NCBI GenBank assembly: GCA_014706295.1
Contig: JACSVZ010000002.1
Span: 57,807,617 to 57,871,616 of the forward strand
Direction of reading: 5' to 3'
Source of the DNA: Lycocorax pyrrhopterus obiensis
Lineage: Eukaryota > Chordata > Aves > Passeriformes > Paradisaeidae
DNA: 64,000 nt
Below are positions 20,527 through 34,125 of the stretch, one piece after another (within the stretch, counting starts at the first letter, position 1; each line of letters begins with the position of its first letter). The notes below the pieces were generated by a model. It was not told where the DNA came from. It did not search any database and saw nothing but the letters and a program-made list of their open reading frames with translations. The position numbers and the translations under genes were made by a program.

Positions 20527-23500
20527 TAACTCTGAGGCAATTTCTATCTGACTTACTATATAAACAGTACATTTCGCAGTGTGAAGGAATCTCATACTCT
20601 TTTAACCTCTCCAGTCTCAAAGCTAATCTCATAGCTCCCAGTGGGAGCTTTGCCATTGGCTTCACCAGGGAGAAGTTCAGATTTCATATTTGTAATAAAG
20701 ACATCCATAAGAAATAATTTAAAAAGTTGTCCTATTACCTTTAATACAAATGAAATCACTTATATTTACTGTATTCCAGTATATGAGTTTAATTATCTCC
20801 CAGATGCCAACATCTTCTCACTGTTTTTGTTTTAAGGTTTTTCTAAGAGTACAACTCTGGGTACATTCCTTTCAAACCCATGCTTCTTAAGTAGCAAGTT
20901 TTTGGTTTCAGGACAAATATTCCATGTTATTTACCCAGGCTTTTTTCTACTGAAATCTTTCAGAATAAAATTTGAGATTTGATGGCAACACATATTCCTA
21001 TATACCTGTGTCAAGCATATCCCTTTTTCATATGCAGCACCACTGAGATTATGCAATAATGACAGGCAAACAAGACTTACATGTTTCTCACAAGTGTTGG
21101 AAACACACAAACAACAGTCCTACTATCCTTAAATCAGTGAGTATGATTTGAAATGGAGATTTTGATATTTCTAGCATCCCACATGGTCTGGAGCATGTTC
21201 AAGCAATGTAGGAGCATTTTACGGAAGTTAAACAGAAATACTGTAAAAGGTGACTATAGTGTAATAGAAATTGTATTTTATTATAGACAACAGTTTCAGA
21301 TAAACTACTTGGTGTAAACATTATGGATCAATTTAGGCGAACAGACCAGTCCGTGCTGAAGAGGCTCTTGAAAGAAAAATAAGCAGATGGTTCATTGGCA
21401 CATAATATATCTCCATCTTCTCATCTCATGATGGTGGGAGATTGGGAGAGGCAGATTTAGAAAAGGAAAAATTGTTTTGAAGGAAACCAAGTGCACAGAT
21501 GGGTATTTCAATTGAAAACTACATGCAGTCATATTCAGAGTTTCCGCTTGACTCCAGCCTTTCATGGAGATACCCATCCCAAATATTTTTATGTAATTCA
21601 AGAACTGTAGCATTTCAAGAGTAAAAGAGAGTGAGACTGGGAATTAATCTTTCTCTGAGGTTGTTTCCTGTGTGTTGAAGTGTTTTTTGACGATATGCAA
21701 AGGCATGGTAAGGCAATTAGGCAAATGCCATACACAGAATCTGAGCCATTTCTTAAATCTCACAAAATCATTCTGAGTTGCTGTTAGGACCACCTACTAG
21801 AAAACAGTGACTAAGGCAAAAAATTATGCTCTCTGAACTACTCATGCAGTTCCTATTTACATGCATATTACTTTCAGAGACATAATCAGAGGTAGACTGG
21901 TATTATGAAGAGTGCAAGGGAAGAAGAGTGATATTTGTATGAGAAACACAAAATCTAACCAGATTTAAAAGGTGAAATCTTTAAGGTCTGCATTGACGTG
22001 CCTTGGTTAACTATTTGGCTGATGACCATAGCCTCTTTTGTCAGAGTTTTCATTGAAACATTATGGCTTTCTATTTTGTTTTCTTTTCCCCTCAACAGAT
22101 ACACTTAACTAGGAGAAATAGATCAAAAAATTATAACATTCTCCCATGAATGTGTAATTTTTCTAGATGAGCAACAAGTCTCAAATCTCAGCTTTATCTC
22201 GAAAGTGTTCTAGTAGATGTTCTTAACTGCTTTTTTGAGATAATGGCACAGACAGAAAAGTTTTGAATCCAAACCTTTTCTGGTAGGGGAAGGCCTAATA
22301 TTTTGTGATATCCAAATAATTTTTTAGAAACCGATGGAATCATAGTTAACAATTTCTTCCCCATTTACAAATTCTGAAATATTTCTTTCCATAGAAAGAT
22401 GGTATGCCTCAGAGGACTTACAGTGGAGGAGGTTTGAGAGATGTATTAAAAATGTAAAAGCTCACTTGAAGTAGGTCAAAACAGCAATCAGCCTGAGTCT
22501 TTAAATCAGACCTCCAGCCTGATTTACAAAATTTCTTTGAAATAAGTGAAAAAAAAGGTTATAACTAACTTTCCCATTAAATACCAATAGTCAAAATTTA
22601 AACCTTAACATGCCATTTCAGGCATTGTCCCAGAGACATTTAGATATATTTCCTGAGGCACAAATTTTGTAATGTCTCAAGGCATTCACACTGCTCTCAA
22701 AGTGCAAGAATATCATCCTTCAAACACATTAAGCTGCCCTACTCCTCCAGCTCAAGCAGAATTCATAATTCATCAATTAAGTCAGAAAGATCAAGGACAT
22801 CTGCAGATCCTGAGCTGGTGTGCAGACTCTCAAGGGGTAACCAGCTTTCCTGATCTCCTGACCTGCAGGCTAATATTTTGCATAGCCAAGAATCACAGAA
22901 TGCCCCACAGGCCTCAGGGAGTCAGTACTCCATTGCTGATGGAAATGGGGGGAGTAAATTGGGCTCTGCAGCCTTATTGCCTGTTCTGGGTTGGGATTTT
23001 AGATTTACTGGATCCTGAATTCTGTGAACTAAGTCTGCTGACTGCTGGTTTTTTTGGCTGTTGTTCAAGTTCAGCTTAGTAGTTGTAGCTCCTGGGTGAA
23101 GAACTGTAAAAGCTAGAACTACTTCCCCGCCATTGGTGCTCCATTGCTCACAGTCTCTCCCACATGCACACAGAGGTAGGAAAATCTTCTTGTGTCATCT
23201 CTTACAGAACTTACTGAAGACATACCCCCAAGAAAAAGCACAAAATTCCTTTGGGACAAAGGCTCTCAATCCAGGGAGTTTTGGAAATCATCAGGCTATC
23301 TAATACACATTTCAAAACCAATGAAACCATTATTCTTTTCAGAAACAATTGAAGATTCATCAATACACAAATTTAATTCATCCATGCCAGCACTTAACCA
23401 TCAAATAAGAGTTACTTTCTTCCTCTCTCTGCTGGATACATAACTATCTGCTCAGAATCAAAGAGCTTCAGCAGGAGAGCTCCGTGTACACTGTTCTATC

Positions 23501-26500
23501 AGCAGGGCATCTGTAACCCAAGGTAAAATATCCTTGCTGTCAATACTGAGGGAAAGGAAGCATCCCACTGCAGGTTGCACTTGGCTTCTCAAGTCACACT
23601 TTTTCCTTATAATCTTTCACTGGTTATTTCAGGCAAGTCCCTCATAGGAAGTGTGCAGATGCTTAGCTTAGGTTTGGAGGCTACATGCTGGAGTGAGGTT
23701 GGTATAGCTTTGGTATATAACCAAAAGTTTCAACACTGAAGGAAACTGGAGCTATGAAATATGATTCAGGGAGAATGTAGTTTAACCATTAGTGTGCCAC
23801 TCCTAGGAAATTCCCTCTATGTAGCAGTGAAACTCGATGACTGTGTCTCCTCACTACATAAGGGTAGATACAGTTTCTACTGTGAAAAGGAAGCACTGAA
23901 TTTCACATCATTATGTACACGTGCATGAAGTGATGTCAACTGAGACTGTGGAACAGTAACCAAAACAAAATTTAAAACTTCTGCTTGACCTAATGAGTGG
24001 CTAAGACAGCAGATATTTTGAAGAAAATATGTTTGTCCTGAGTATGCACATAGAAACAGCTTTTTAATTTATCACACCAAGTGGAGATACAGCAGGTATC
24101 TTGCTGAAGGGCCAGATGGCCTGAGTTCTTAATTGGTGTATGCAATTTGTTATTCCTGCAGAATAGATTACTCTTATCTTCACATAATGAGTTACTTTTT
24201 CCACAGGTTTCACATTAAGTTACTGGGAACAGGCAGTGAGAGTACAGTTTAGGTGCAATGTGTTTCTCATTTTATTTACCACAACCTTAATTTCAAAAAT
24301 TCTACAACAAACAGTTGGCCTAAAAAAAACAAGTACTCCTAAGCATTTTCCTCATGCTGGGTACTCAAAGAAGTCAGGGAGAAGCTATCTCTAAGGGCAT
24401 ACGAAAAAAGAGATATTATGTCCTTAACTCTATATCCACCTCTGGGTAGACTGAAAACCCTCTCTGGAAAAAGCTTTCCAAAGAATAAGAACAGGGAGCT
24501 TAATCTAAACATACACTGAAACACCAGCCTTATTCTGAATCTGGGAACCTGTAGGAGTGGAATTTTTTGGATCAATTGACACTGAAGAATAATAGACCTT
24601 TCAAATGTTTTCTAATTTAGTGTTATTAGTTTTTTGGGCTTAGAATTTGTGTATAAGGTAAGAAAACTGTAAGAAGAACAAATCTGCAACTCTTTGCATA
24701 TAGTTTCTAGCTTGTCAGATCTGTCAGGGTGTTTAGAGCTGAACTACAGCATTGATGATAAAAAGCCCCATGCTTGCCAGCAGAAATATTACCATTTCTT
24801 GCTTCTTTCTTGCCTGCCTTTCCTGTTATTTCAACAAAGTCTTAAGAGACTGTACCTAGTAGTAGAAGTTGACTGCTTCTCATGAAAGAAGAGAACTTGG
24901 AAGAGCATTTTGCATTTTGCCCAAGAAATAAGCCCAGGTATAGTGTCTCCAATGTCAACTGCAAATGTGAGGTAGTAAAGCATATTTCACAGTTAATGGG
25001 TAGTATAGGTGCACAGACTCAGATGTGGAAGAAAGTCTGACAACACAAGCCCAACACACATGAAAGTTAGCAGAAGCCTTTCAGCAAATTCAGTACATAC
25101 TAAATATGGGGATTTTTGTGTTGTTATTGCTCAAGTAGTTTGCACTTTTGCTCTTCTGGTGTACCAACAGGATGCACTCAGCCTCGCTTTGACAAGATCT
25201 TCTAGATGAAATACCTGCTTTCACATTCGATTTTTTCCTATCCCAGAAGAAATTACCTGTTGCTGAAGGTAGCCCTGAATATATAATTAATCCCTATATA
25301 TACTGAGGAGTATTGTAAATAAAGAGTATTGTGAAGACATTGTTCATATATACCAGTAGTGGTGCCTTAGGACAGGTCATCATATTAATTTCTAAACAGC
25401 ACAGATCATCCTTACGCTGAGAGCCTTACATTAGTGTCTTACTAGACTTCCACTGTAGAAGAAACCAGCAATTAACTCTCCATGGTTTTCTTGTTTGATT
25501 TCAATAGCAAAAGCAAGTTTCTTACGATTGGAGTAATGGGATATGAAGGAACAAGTGCAAAAGTACAGGAAGTTATAGGTTAAGCAGAAGAAAATAATTC
25601 TGGTTTGCTTTGGTATCTGGTTTTTTTTCATACTAATAGGCTAAATAAAAGAGGTATAGTAGGAAAATGAAAACCCTAAAATGCACATACACTGATATAA
25701 AAATGGGTATATATTTTTCCTACTTGGATCTTAATACTCCCATTGTTCCACAAAAACAGAGTTTTTAGTTTAAACCATTCTCGCATACACTCCAAAAACT
25801 TCAAAAGGAAACATTCATTACTTGAGCTCAGATGTTCTTTTCTAACAGCTGAATGGCTTGACACTCACGGTTATCTTTACAACACTCTTCAACAGAAATC
25901 TGTTTTGTTCTATTCAGTTTAGCAAAACAGTATATATATCCTGTCTCTGATAGTTCCTGTAACAGCGAGCTATCCAATTCCCAAATTGTTTCCTCCTCTT
26001 TACTCACAAGGCCATAGCATTGTGCATGCAGATGGCGGCAGAATATGGATGAGCCAAGACACAGTAGCATTCCAGATTTTCTGCAACCCACATTTTCCTT
26101 ATCATACAACAACAATGGAAGTCATTACTATGTTTTCTATTGCAATAAGGAGAAAAATTTTCTGATCCAATATTAGAAACTTTCTTTTGCATACAGATGC
26201 ACAAAACCTAACAGATAAGCTATTCTTGAATTTGAAAAAGATCTGTTGTCATACAGAAAGGAAATGCACAAAAAATGAGATCCAGATGAAGGAAATCTCA
26301 TTGAGATCTAAATATTGGTATGAATCCTTATACAGCCTGATGGTTCCTGGGGGTACTGCTCAGCTCCTGACATACCTTGGAGCTTGACTCTACAGTGTCA
26401 AATTAATTTAATCTCAACATTTATTCTGGTCATGCCCTACACATATCATCATCTTGTCTTTTACACGGATGCATTCTCAATGTATCATTTTATTGTCAAA

Positions 26501-27119
26501 ACCTCTTACACAGGGGCAGTATACCAGCAATGGGAGTACTTTACTGCAACTATGTCAGACCTGAACCCCAAAACTATGGTAATATTTGGCAGACTCAGTA
26601 AGACAGCAGACTGTGTGATTTAGCTAGTCCATATTTTAAAACCATCATTTCAGATGTAACTGGAAAAGGAAAGATATTCCTTATAAAAAGGTTTTGCAAT
26701 GTTTCACAAAAGTTTCATTAAGACACCATGGAGGTCTAGAGAAAAAGGTCAGCAAATAGAAGTGAACAAATGAATATTTATGTGAGAAAGAATGTGCAGT
26801 ATCCTAAATACCTCTCTCCCAAACAAGTAATAAAAATTTTTGTGGACATTAACCTGGCTGGCACATTTTTAAATTTTTTTTTCCTCTCTCTTGTGCCTTT
26901 GTTCTAATCTCGTTTAGACCCTCAAAGCTGTATAAGAGAATAGATATTTCACTATATTTACATTGCAGGGTTAATGGGTGATCCCAAGAGAATATTTAAG
27001 CATGCTAAGCCCCACAAACAGTGCCTGTCATTATTATTCTTACTGGATTAACCTGCATCTGACTTCATGCATCCCCTTTGTGCTTGCAGAGATACAATGT
27101 CAAAACAGTGATTGACAGA

Positions 27120-27320
27120 TTAAGTCTTTACTAGGAGAGTGGTGAGACACTGGAACATGTGGCCCAGAGAAGTTGTGGAGGCCCCATCCCTGGAAGTGTT
27201 CAAGGCCAGGTTGGATGGGGCTGTTAACAACCCGGTCTAGTGGAAGGTGTCCCTGCCCATGGCAAAGGGCTTTGCAACTAGATGAACTTTAAGGTCCATT
27301 CCAATCCAAATCATTCTAGG
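27120..27320 (+). mobile_element. CR1 LINE 3' fragment
   Basis: About 200 bp in sense orientation, from the GGTGAGACACTGGAAC block through GTTGTGGAGGCCCCATCCCT and the 3' UTR (TTTAAGGTCCATTCCAATCC), ending near 27320 where the tail repeat is almost lost (AAATCATTCTAGG). It is severely 5'-truncated, as most CR1 copies are. Confidence 0.93.
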
Positions 27321-27954
27321 AAAAAACGTTAATTGTGCTATACTCAACAACTCCAGGACTCATTCTTGACTCAAAGCACACTCAAATCTTACCTCCCTTG
27401 TGCTTCTGAGCATGTACTAAAGGCTCAATTTTATATATAAACATATATAAATTTTTATGTGTATATTTATGCATGTGTGTATGTTTTTCTATGAAAATTG
27501 CACATGTGGATAAATAATGCAGATAACAGGTCAGATAGGTATGTGAAGACAATGAACTCCATAGCACATTCTGCCTTTGATTGAACTCTACACAGTTGGA
27601 GAACATCCCTCTTTGGAAAAAGCTGACTTGGAAACTTAACAGCAAGAAGATCTTTCAGCCTTTAGAAAAAAAGGGGGACAGTAAATTCTTCTTCTGGCTT
27701 GCATATTTTAAGCTTTAAAAATGTTAACCACTTTAGTTTCTTATTTCCAGAAACATGAAGTTTTAGGCAGCATTGTTGTTGTTCCCTGGTAAAATGAATC
27801 CATTTTACCATAGAGTCTTAGACTTTTAGCAACATTTTCACCCCTTATTCCTGGGAATTCCAATATTTATTCGTATAACAAATAGCACAGCTGAGATAGC
27901 ACAAAAGCAAAAATAGCACAAATAGCAAAAAAAGCAGAGATACCCAAAGCTTGC
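27321..27954. other. Unique AT-rich spacer between two CR1 pieces
   Basis: No gene is seen. An AATAGCACA-rich stretch at about 27880-27940, several loose copies of ATAGCACAAA, looks like a degenerate simple repeat directly before the next CR1. Confidence 0.6.
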
Positions 27955-28995
27955 TTTGCCTTAGCCTTTACCAACAAAGTCTCTGAGGTCTTTCTGCCTA
28001 GAGATGATGTTCAAGGATGAGACAATCTACCAGGAGTGGAAAAGGATTGATTCAGGGATTGCTTGATAAATCTCATCTGTTGCAAGTCCATAGCACCTAA
28101 GGAGATGTATCTGGGGTGCTAAGAAAGCTGCAAGACGTCACTATGACACTGTATCATCTTTGAAAGGTCATTTAATCAGGGAAGGCCTACAATGGCTGAA
28201 GAAATACAGATATGGCACTCATCCTCAGAAAAAGTATGAAGTATGACTCAAGGTTTTGCTTAACATTCATGCTCATAAAATCATGGAATGAGTACTCTTG
28301 ATGCACATTCTGGGACACCGATGGAATTAAAAGGTAACTGGAATGGTAACCAGCATGCATTTACCAGGAATTAATGTTACAAAGTCAACCTGATTGCCTT
28401 CTAGATGAAAGGACTAAATTTATACATGAGGAGTGAGAAGTGGTTGTCAATTATCTTGACAAGAGCAAGGCATTCTAGATGATCCCTCAGAGCATCTTTA
28501 AGACCATGATAGGTTTACTACTACTAGAAGGGTAAAAAATGGTTTAAAAGGGTACTGGACACTGGTTAAAAGCAAAGTACCACAGGAATCTATACTAGTT
28601 TAATACATTTATCAATTACCTGGAGGAAATGGAGTGTCCTCTCATCAAGTTTGTAGAGTATTCCACCCTGAGGTGAGCTGTGAAGTATACACAGAGACAA
28701 AGCATGTCTGGATGTCTATGGAGCAACTGCTGCTGGTAGCAGATGAGATACAACAGATATAAACTGAAACAAGAGAGTTCTGTTTGATGAAACTTTTCCA
28801 TTATGAGGAAAATCAAATAGTGGAACAATATACCTGGAGAGGTTTTACAGTCTCCAACATTACCAGTTTTCAAGACTCAAGTGGATAAAGCCCTGAGCAA
28901 CTTGGTCTCAAGTCAGCATTGGCCCTGCTTGGAGCTGTAGGTTGGATTAGAGATTTTCCATGGTGCCTTCCAGCTTACTGTGATTCTGTTTGCTA
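27955..28995 (+). mobile_element. Old CR1 LINE with large internal deletion
   Basis: Sense orientation. It begins with the CCTTTACCAACAAAGTCTCT block, continues through TCATCTTTGAAAGGTCAT, a degraded AACCAGCATGCATTTACCA block and an eroded VDYLDKSKAF-type region (28445-28475), then ends with GTTGGATTAGAGA and a TGTGATTCTG tail. Near 28650 it passes from sequence upstream of the FADD motif almost directly to the C-terminal AAACTGAAAC block (28758), so several hundred bases of consensus are missing. The many substitutions mark it as one of the oldest insertions here. Confidence 0.88.
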
Positions 28996-31900
28996 CCTAC
29001 ACATGGCTGTGTAACCACCTCCACCTTTATGTGGATACACATTAAGTCTTTCTGCTTAAAACCACAAAAACACTGAGAAAGTGTACAGTCTCTATAGACA
29101 CGTATTGTCAAATATAATCTACTGACCTACATAGTGCCAAAAAAAAGGCTGTTGCTACTGAGCTGCCATTCTCTCTTTGTGCAATAAGAAGGTTATAAAT
29201 TTTACAACTAAATTCAGTTGTCATTTTCCCAAGGAAATATTGAAGAACACTGAAGTCTTTAGAACTGACAAAGAATTCATGTTCAAATCAAAACAAGTTT
29301 AATGGAATTTTCTATTCTTAGCAGCGAGGAGGAGAAGGAGTTTTTACTGAATGCTCTATTTTGCTGCACACACAATGTGTCAGTCATCTGCTGCATAAAT
29401 AGAGTAAGTAGGGAAAAAAGACACATTTTGCCAGGAAAAGATGACCTATGAATACAGAACTCTGATTAGTTTCATTTTAAGAAATTAACAGTAATGAGGT
29501 GGGTAAGATATATTTATTAAACATCGATCACTCATTTACTTAGCTACAACCTCTTCCTATGGACCCTCGTTGCTCAGGGACACTACACATTGCTTTCCTT
29601 CCCACTTTCCTTGTTTGTGGCATAACCACTAATCTTGGTGTCATTTAAAGACAATGTCTCCTGTCACTGAAATATTGTGTTTCAAATGTTAATTTTTAAG
29701 CATATGAGTGTAGGAGGCTTTGGCCTCAGAAATTCATGTTTTTCTGAGCCATCCAAACCTCCCAAGTATGGAAGACTGGGCCAAGAAATCCCTAAATACT
29801 GCTGTTTTCATAAAATTGTTACAGTGAGCAAAACAAACAAAAAAGGGCATATAAAAAACCAAAAGGCTTTTACAATTTACACATCAGGAACAGTATGCTT
29901 TCAGGCTCCATTTTTCTGCATTTCCATCTTGGAAAGTCTGGGAATGTAATTGACTTCTAGCCCATCTCTCACTGATGGGTAAAGCCACTGACAAAGCAAT
30001 GCCAGGAAAGCGATGACAAAACAGCACAGCTGCCAAAATCCTGAAGTCTTTGCAATCAGGCTTTGAGCCAGGTCATAGCATTTAGAAAGCAGCAGCATTA
30101 AAAGATTGTCTCCCTATGGCAATGGATTGGCTGTTTCTTAATGCTGAAATAACTCAAACTCACCATAGTCTCCAGCAGTCAGTCCCTCAGGATTGCTGTC
30201 CCATTTAAGTGACATTTATAAAAAAAGCTTTCATGGCTGTACAATGAATTACTATTTTGAGGACCCAAAGAGTAGTAATGGCAAATTGTTTCTCTACTAA
30301 GGACTAGTGGTAAAATACTCAACAGGGTTACAACTGCACTGCTTTTAAAGGATGTATGGATTTATTTTTTATGAGAAATCCTGCCCTACACTGGTTTAGT
30401 CTGGACATGAAAATGAGTGACCTGCGAATGCGCAAGGACACTATCTATATCAGATCAATTATGGTTGGATCAGATCAAGTATGGACCTGGTTGTCCTGGA
30501 AGTCCAGCAGGATACACGTCAAGAGGCTCCAGAGGCATGGTGACAACATCATCCTTCTGGGGCCCAGGACACCTTGTGTACTACCTGATTTCAGCATTTA
30601 ACAGCTGAAGCTGAAACAAGAACCACTACGAGCACTTTCTTCCACAAGGTAATTAATGCCAATTAATAAGCTTATAAATGCTAGTCTGTAAATTCTTTAG
30701 AAGTCCTTTCCAAGATACAAACTTTTGAGTTTTATTTGTATCCTGGTTCTATTGTTACTTAGTGATGTCCTACCGTTTCCAGCCATGGTTTCTACTGTGG
30801 CTTACCCGGCAGACAAGTAACTCTGGGCAAAATTCCAGTTAGAAAAGCCCGTAGGAGAAATATAGATTTAATTGTCATATTAATTTGTAACCAAGACTTG
30901 AGTTTTTTGAGGGGTTTGAAGGAAAAAGGAGTAATTTTATTTTTTGAGGTGAAAAGAGAAAATAATACTACGGTTTTATAGCAAAATCTCTGTAGGCAAT
31001 GTTAGGCCTTATCTGTATTAGAAAACAAGGAACAGAATGAAAACAACACAGAAAAATCCAAGTTAACTGAATTCAGGCATAAACACCACACAAAAAATGA
31101 TCTGCATCAACGCACTTCAGAATTGATTTTGAAAAATACTTTCTTTCCAAAATCCTTTTTTTAAATATCTAGTCTGCTTTCCAAATAACAGAGTGCTTTC
31201 CATAAGACAATGTCAGGTTGGGAGTCTTATAAAAATTTTGCTCACTTTAATTTTAAGACCATGAATTTTCCAAATATGTTATTCTCTGTACATTGTCTTA
31301 TTTTGAAAAGAAAAGCAGATTTTAAAATCGTTTGGGTTTTTTTTGCCTATATCTGTTTTTCTTATTTAAATAAAAATTGTGGAAGTATGGGATGCTTAGT
31401 ATTTTAAATATACTTTAGCAAATCAGTGAAAAACCTGTGCTTCCTCCCTAGGCTTCTTACAACTTTACATGGCACTATGATTTTTAACTGCTTAGATTAG
31501 CAGGGGTCAGTTTTACTTCTGTAACTGTATTGCCTGGACTGACATGGTTTCAGTCTTTGGAAATAAAAAAAAAAAATTATAGTTGAAATGTGTCTGTGAA
31601 ATATTTTAGGAACCCCTACTCTCATCCAGACCTCCCAGACAGTTAAGAGCATATTCCCTAATACTGTACTCCAGTACTACATATCTTTATCAGCTAAAGT
31701 GGATTGTTTCCTTCTTCTCTTTTTTCTTAAAGGCCTCATTTCTATATTTTCTGCCAACTCAAGAGAACATTCTATACCAAATTGTCTCAAAATCAGTGTA
31801 AGGATTTAGGGTGCTCCAAGATAGATGCCTGAATAAGGGCAGGTCTGTGTAAACAGCATTTTCTTGGTACAAATTTTCCAGTGCTAGAACTGGAAAAGAA

Positions 31901-34120
31901 TATATTCATGTCCTCAGTTTTGGTCTTATCTTGGAAATATCTAGATATATCTTTATCTTTCCTGACTCTGACATGCTTTTCTGGTGCAAATGGAATTTAA
32001 ACTTCATTTTTAGTCGGAAGTTAAGTGCGTTATTGTAAACTGAGGAGAACATGATTTATTAATCTGTACGTGAAAGACATTTAGCATAATAAAAATCCTA
32101 TAACTGTCCATGCTTTTGAATACTTCCTCAAGAGTCAGCATTGCTTGTAGAAGACATAGGCTATAACAGAGCAAAATGATAGTAGAGGAAAAATAATAGT
32201 AAGCCTAAAAAAACCTAAAAAACAGCCAAGTTTACTTTGAATACATCTCTGCATTCACAGTCTGATTCTAAGGTTACAGAAGAGGATGAAGCTCTCATTT
32301 ATTTGAAGGATCCATGGCATAGGTCCTAAAAAGTTCTAACTCTTCAATCTGCTGTGTGATCTGGTTAATTCTAGATTTCTAGATGAAATTGCCAAATATA
32401 TGAAAGGTTATTGTCAAGTATAAATACGAAATTTAACAGCACAAATTTGCCCTAAGCAGTAAGCAGTAATGTTGCTCTTCCTACACATACTGCTCCCTTT
32501 ATTTCTATTAATGTTTTCATATTACCAAATGAAATGAAGACAGTTAATGGGATAAGATGGCTCCTGGTCTCTCAACCCTGATCCCAGTGTCCTAAGATTT
32601 TGTTTTATTAAAGGGATAGCATGTTCCCCATGTTATTAATCTGTGCTGGTACTGTAAGAACAGCTATGAATTTCTAGCCCATTACTATAATTTTTCCATT
32701 CAGCAGTGTATGAAAGGTTCATATAGAAATGGAAGTCACCAGATGATGCTTAAAAGTGTTTCTAAATTTGATGGGAATTGTGCACTAAAGCAACATTACC
32801 AACTCCTAGTAACAGACTCAAGGTCAATAATGAATTATTGGACAGTTTTCTAAGTCAGGGGTTCTTGGCAAAGAAAGTCTTGTTATTTCACTCCATGTTT
32901 TACTCACTGCTTTGGACTAAGACAACCACAAATATGGAGGTATAAATATTGTTAGTGGATTGTCACTAGCATATTGCTGATTTGTTGGACCTATATTACT
33001 GCAGTCAGATTTAATATTCTCCAGGAAAATCAGCAACCGGTAGAAGCATTGGGTGTAACGAACAACAGTGAGGATGCTCTTACTTGCCTCCTCTTATTTA
33101 TAAAGCCTTAAAATACGTACATGTCCTTTAAAATCCATAGTATAGTATAAATTGATGAAAATTCTGTTGTTTAGTGATCAGGGGCCAGGAATATAAGGTC
33201 AAGACATTTGGGGTTCCATCTACACTTTATAACCTATCCACAGTTTAATGTTGTGGGCAGTTCACTCACTTCCATCTGGGTTAGTCTTCTCCATTAAAAT
33301 ATAAATGTCTTGGGCCAAAATCTAGCAAGAGTTCACAGAGTTAATTAAGGGTCCTTGCAAAGAGCAGATGAGTGATGGCCAAAATCCCAGTTAAATAAAT
33401 TCATATTGAAATCCATCTGTCCTCCAAAAGGCTGGAAAAACATGTGCAAGAACCTTGAAAAAACCCAAATAACTTTCTAAAACAGGTTCTTCGCATTGCC
33501 TTACATTTGTTTTCATTCTAGTTACGTTTATCACATTTTCATGAGTTGAATGCTCCACCTTGTCCTTGCCATCAGCTCAGTTGCTCTACATGTGTCCTCT
33601 ACGTTTCTGAGTTAATTCCTAAAAACAAGCATTTGGTAGGAATAACTAAGGAAACATTATAAAGATCACTGGATTTTCATTCTTTTGTTCACATATTCAC
33701 ATTAAATACACTGCAGTAGGGAAAGCAGGGTTTTTTTATGCAGGTGGAATGTGGTTTTGAAGTCAGAAATGAATAGCACTTTCTCCTTCGTTGTGAGTTA
33801 AACATGGGCAGGCGTGCGCACACACATATGCATGAAACAGAAATAGCTCAAGAAAAGAGACCGAGGTTTTGAATATGTATAGAATAATCTATTCATGGTA
33901 GCAATCACAATGTTTGCTCGCTTAAGGTGACAGAATGAATAAGGCTCTGCTGCATTTGGGTAATGTAATTTATTAACATTAGCACTGTTCTACACATGTG
34001 GGATTTTGTAGTATCACTTAATGGGTTTATGTAAAAAAAAGACTAGACGAAAATACCTGAGTGAGTAGATCTGATTTTGCATTCTGATATTAATTTTTTT
34101 AAATCCCTCTTGCCTTCTGG
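28996..34120. other. AT-rich unique stretch, no gene called
   Basis: No interspersed repeat is recognised in about 5 kb. Around 30485-30595 a short segment is GC-richer and reads as imperfect Gly-X-Y triplets on either strand; see findings. Nothing else supports coding. Confidence 0.55.
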
Positions 34121-34125
34121 GAGGT
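34121..34125. repeat. 5-bp target-site duplication GAGGT (left copy)
   Basis: Exactly repeated at 34718-34722, bracketing the LTR at 34126-34717. Five bases is the size made by ERVL-type integrases. Confidence 0.9.

Larger units (their letters stand above)
16433..27119. other. Long AT-rich unique stretch without recognised genes
   Basis: Nearly 11 kb with no recognised CR1 or LTR, the largest gap between transposable elements here. It holds simple repeats (19591-19609, 20505-20526) and a small duplication (18642-18699). The 135-codon frame at 22672-23079 has no recognisable domain, no convincing splice signals and ordinary composition. A frame at 25828-26115 (minus) likewise shows no known domain. 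No gene is called. Confidence 0.55.

Noticed and set aside
22890..22905. AAGAATCACAGAATG considered as an antisense CR1 tail
   Set aside because: The sequence after it does not match the CR1 3' UTR.
22672..23079. 135-codon plus-strand frame
   Set aside because: No domain, signal peptide or splice signals recognised; length is within chance expectation for 64 kb in six frames.
25828..26115. 95-codon minus-strand frame with an AACC/GTGAGT donor-like end
   Set aside because: The donor is fair but the acceptor is weak, and the cysteine-containing peptide matches nothing known to me.
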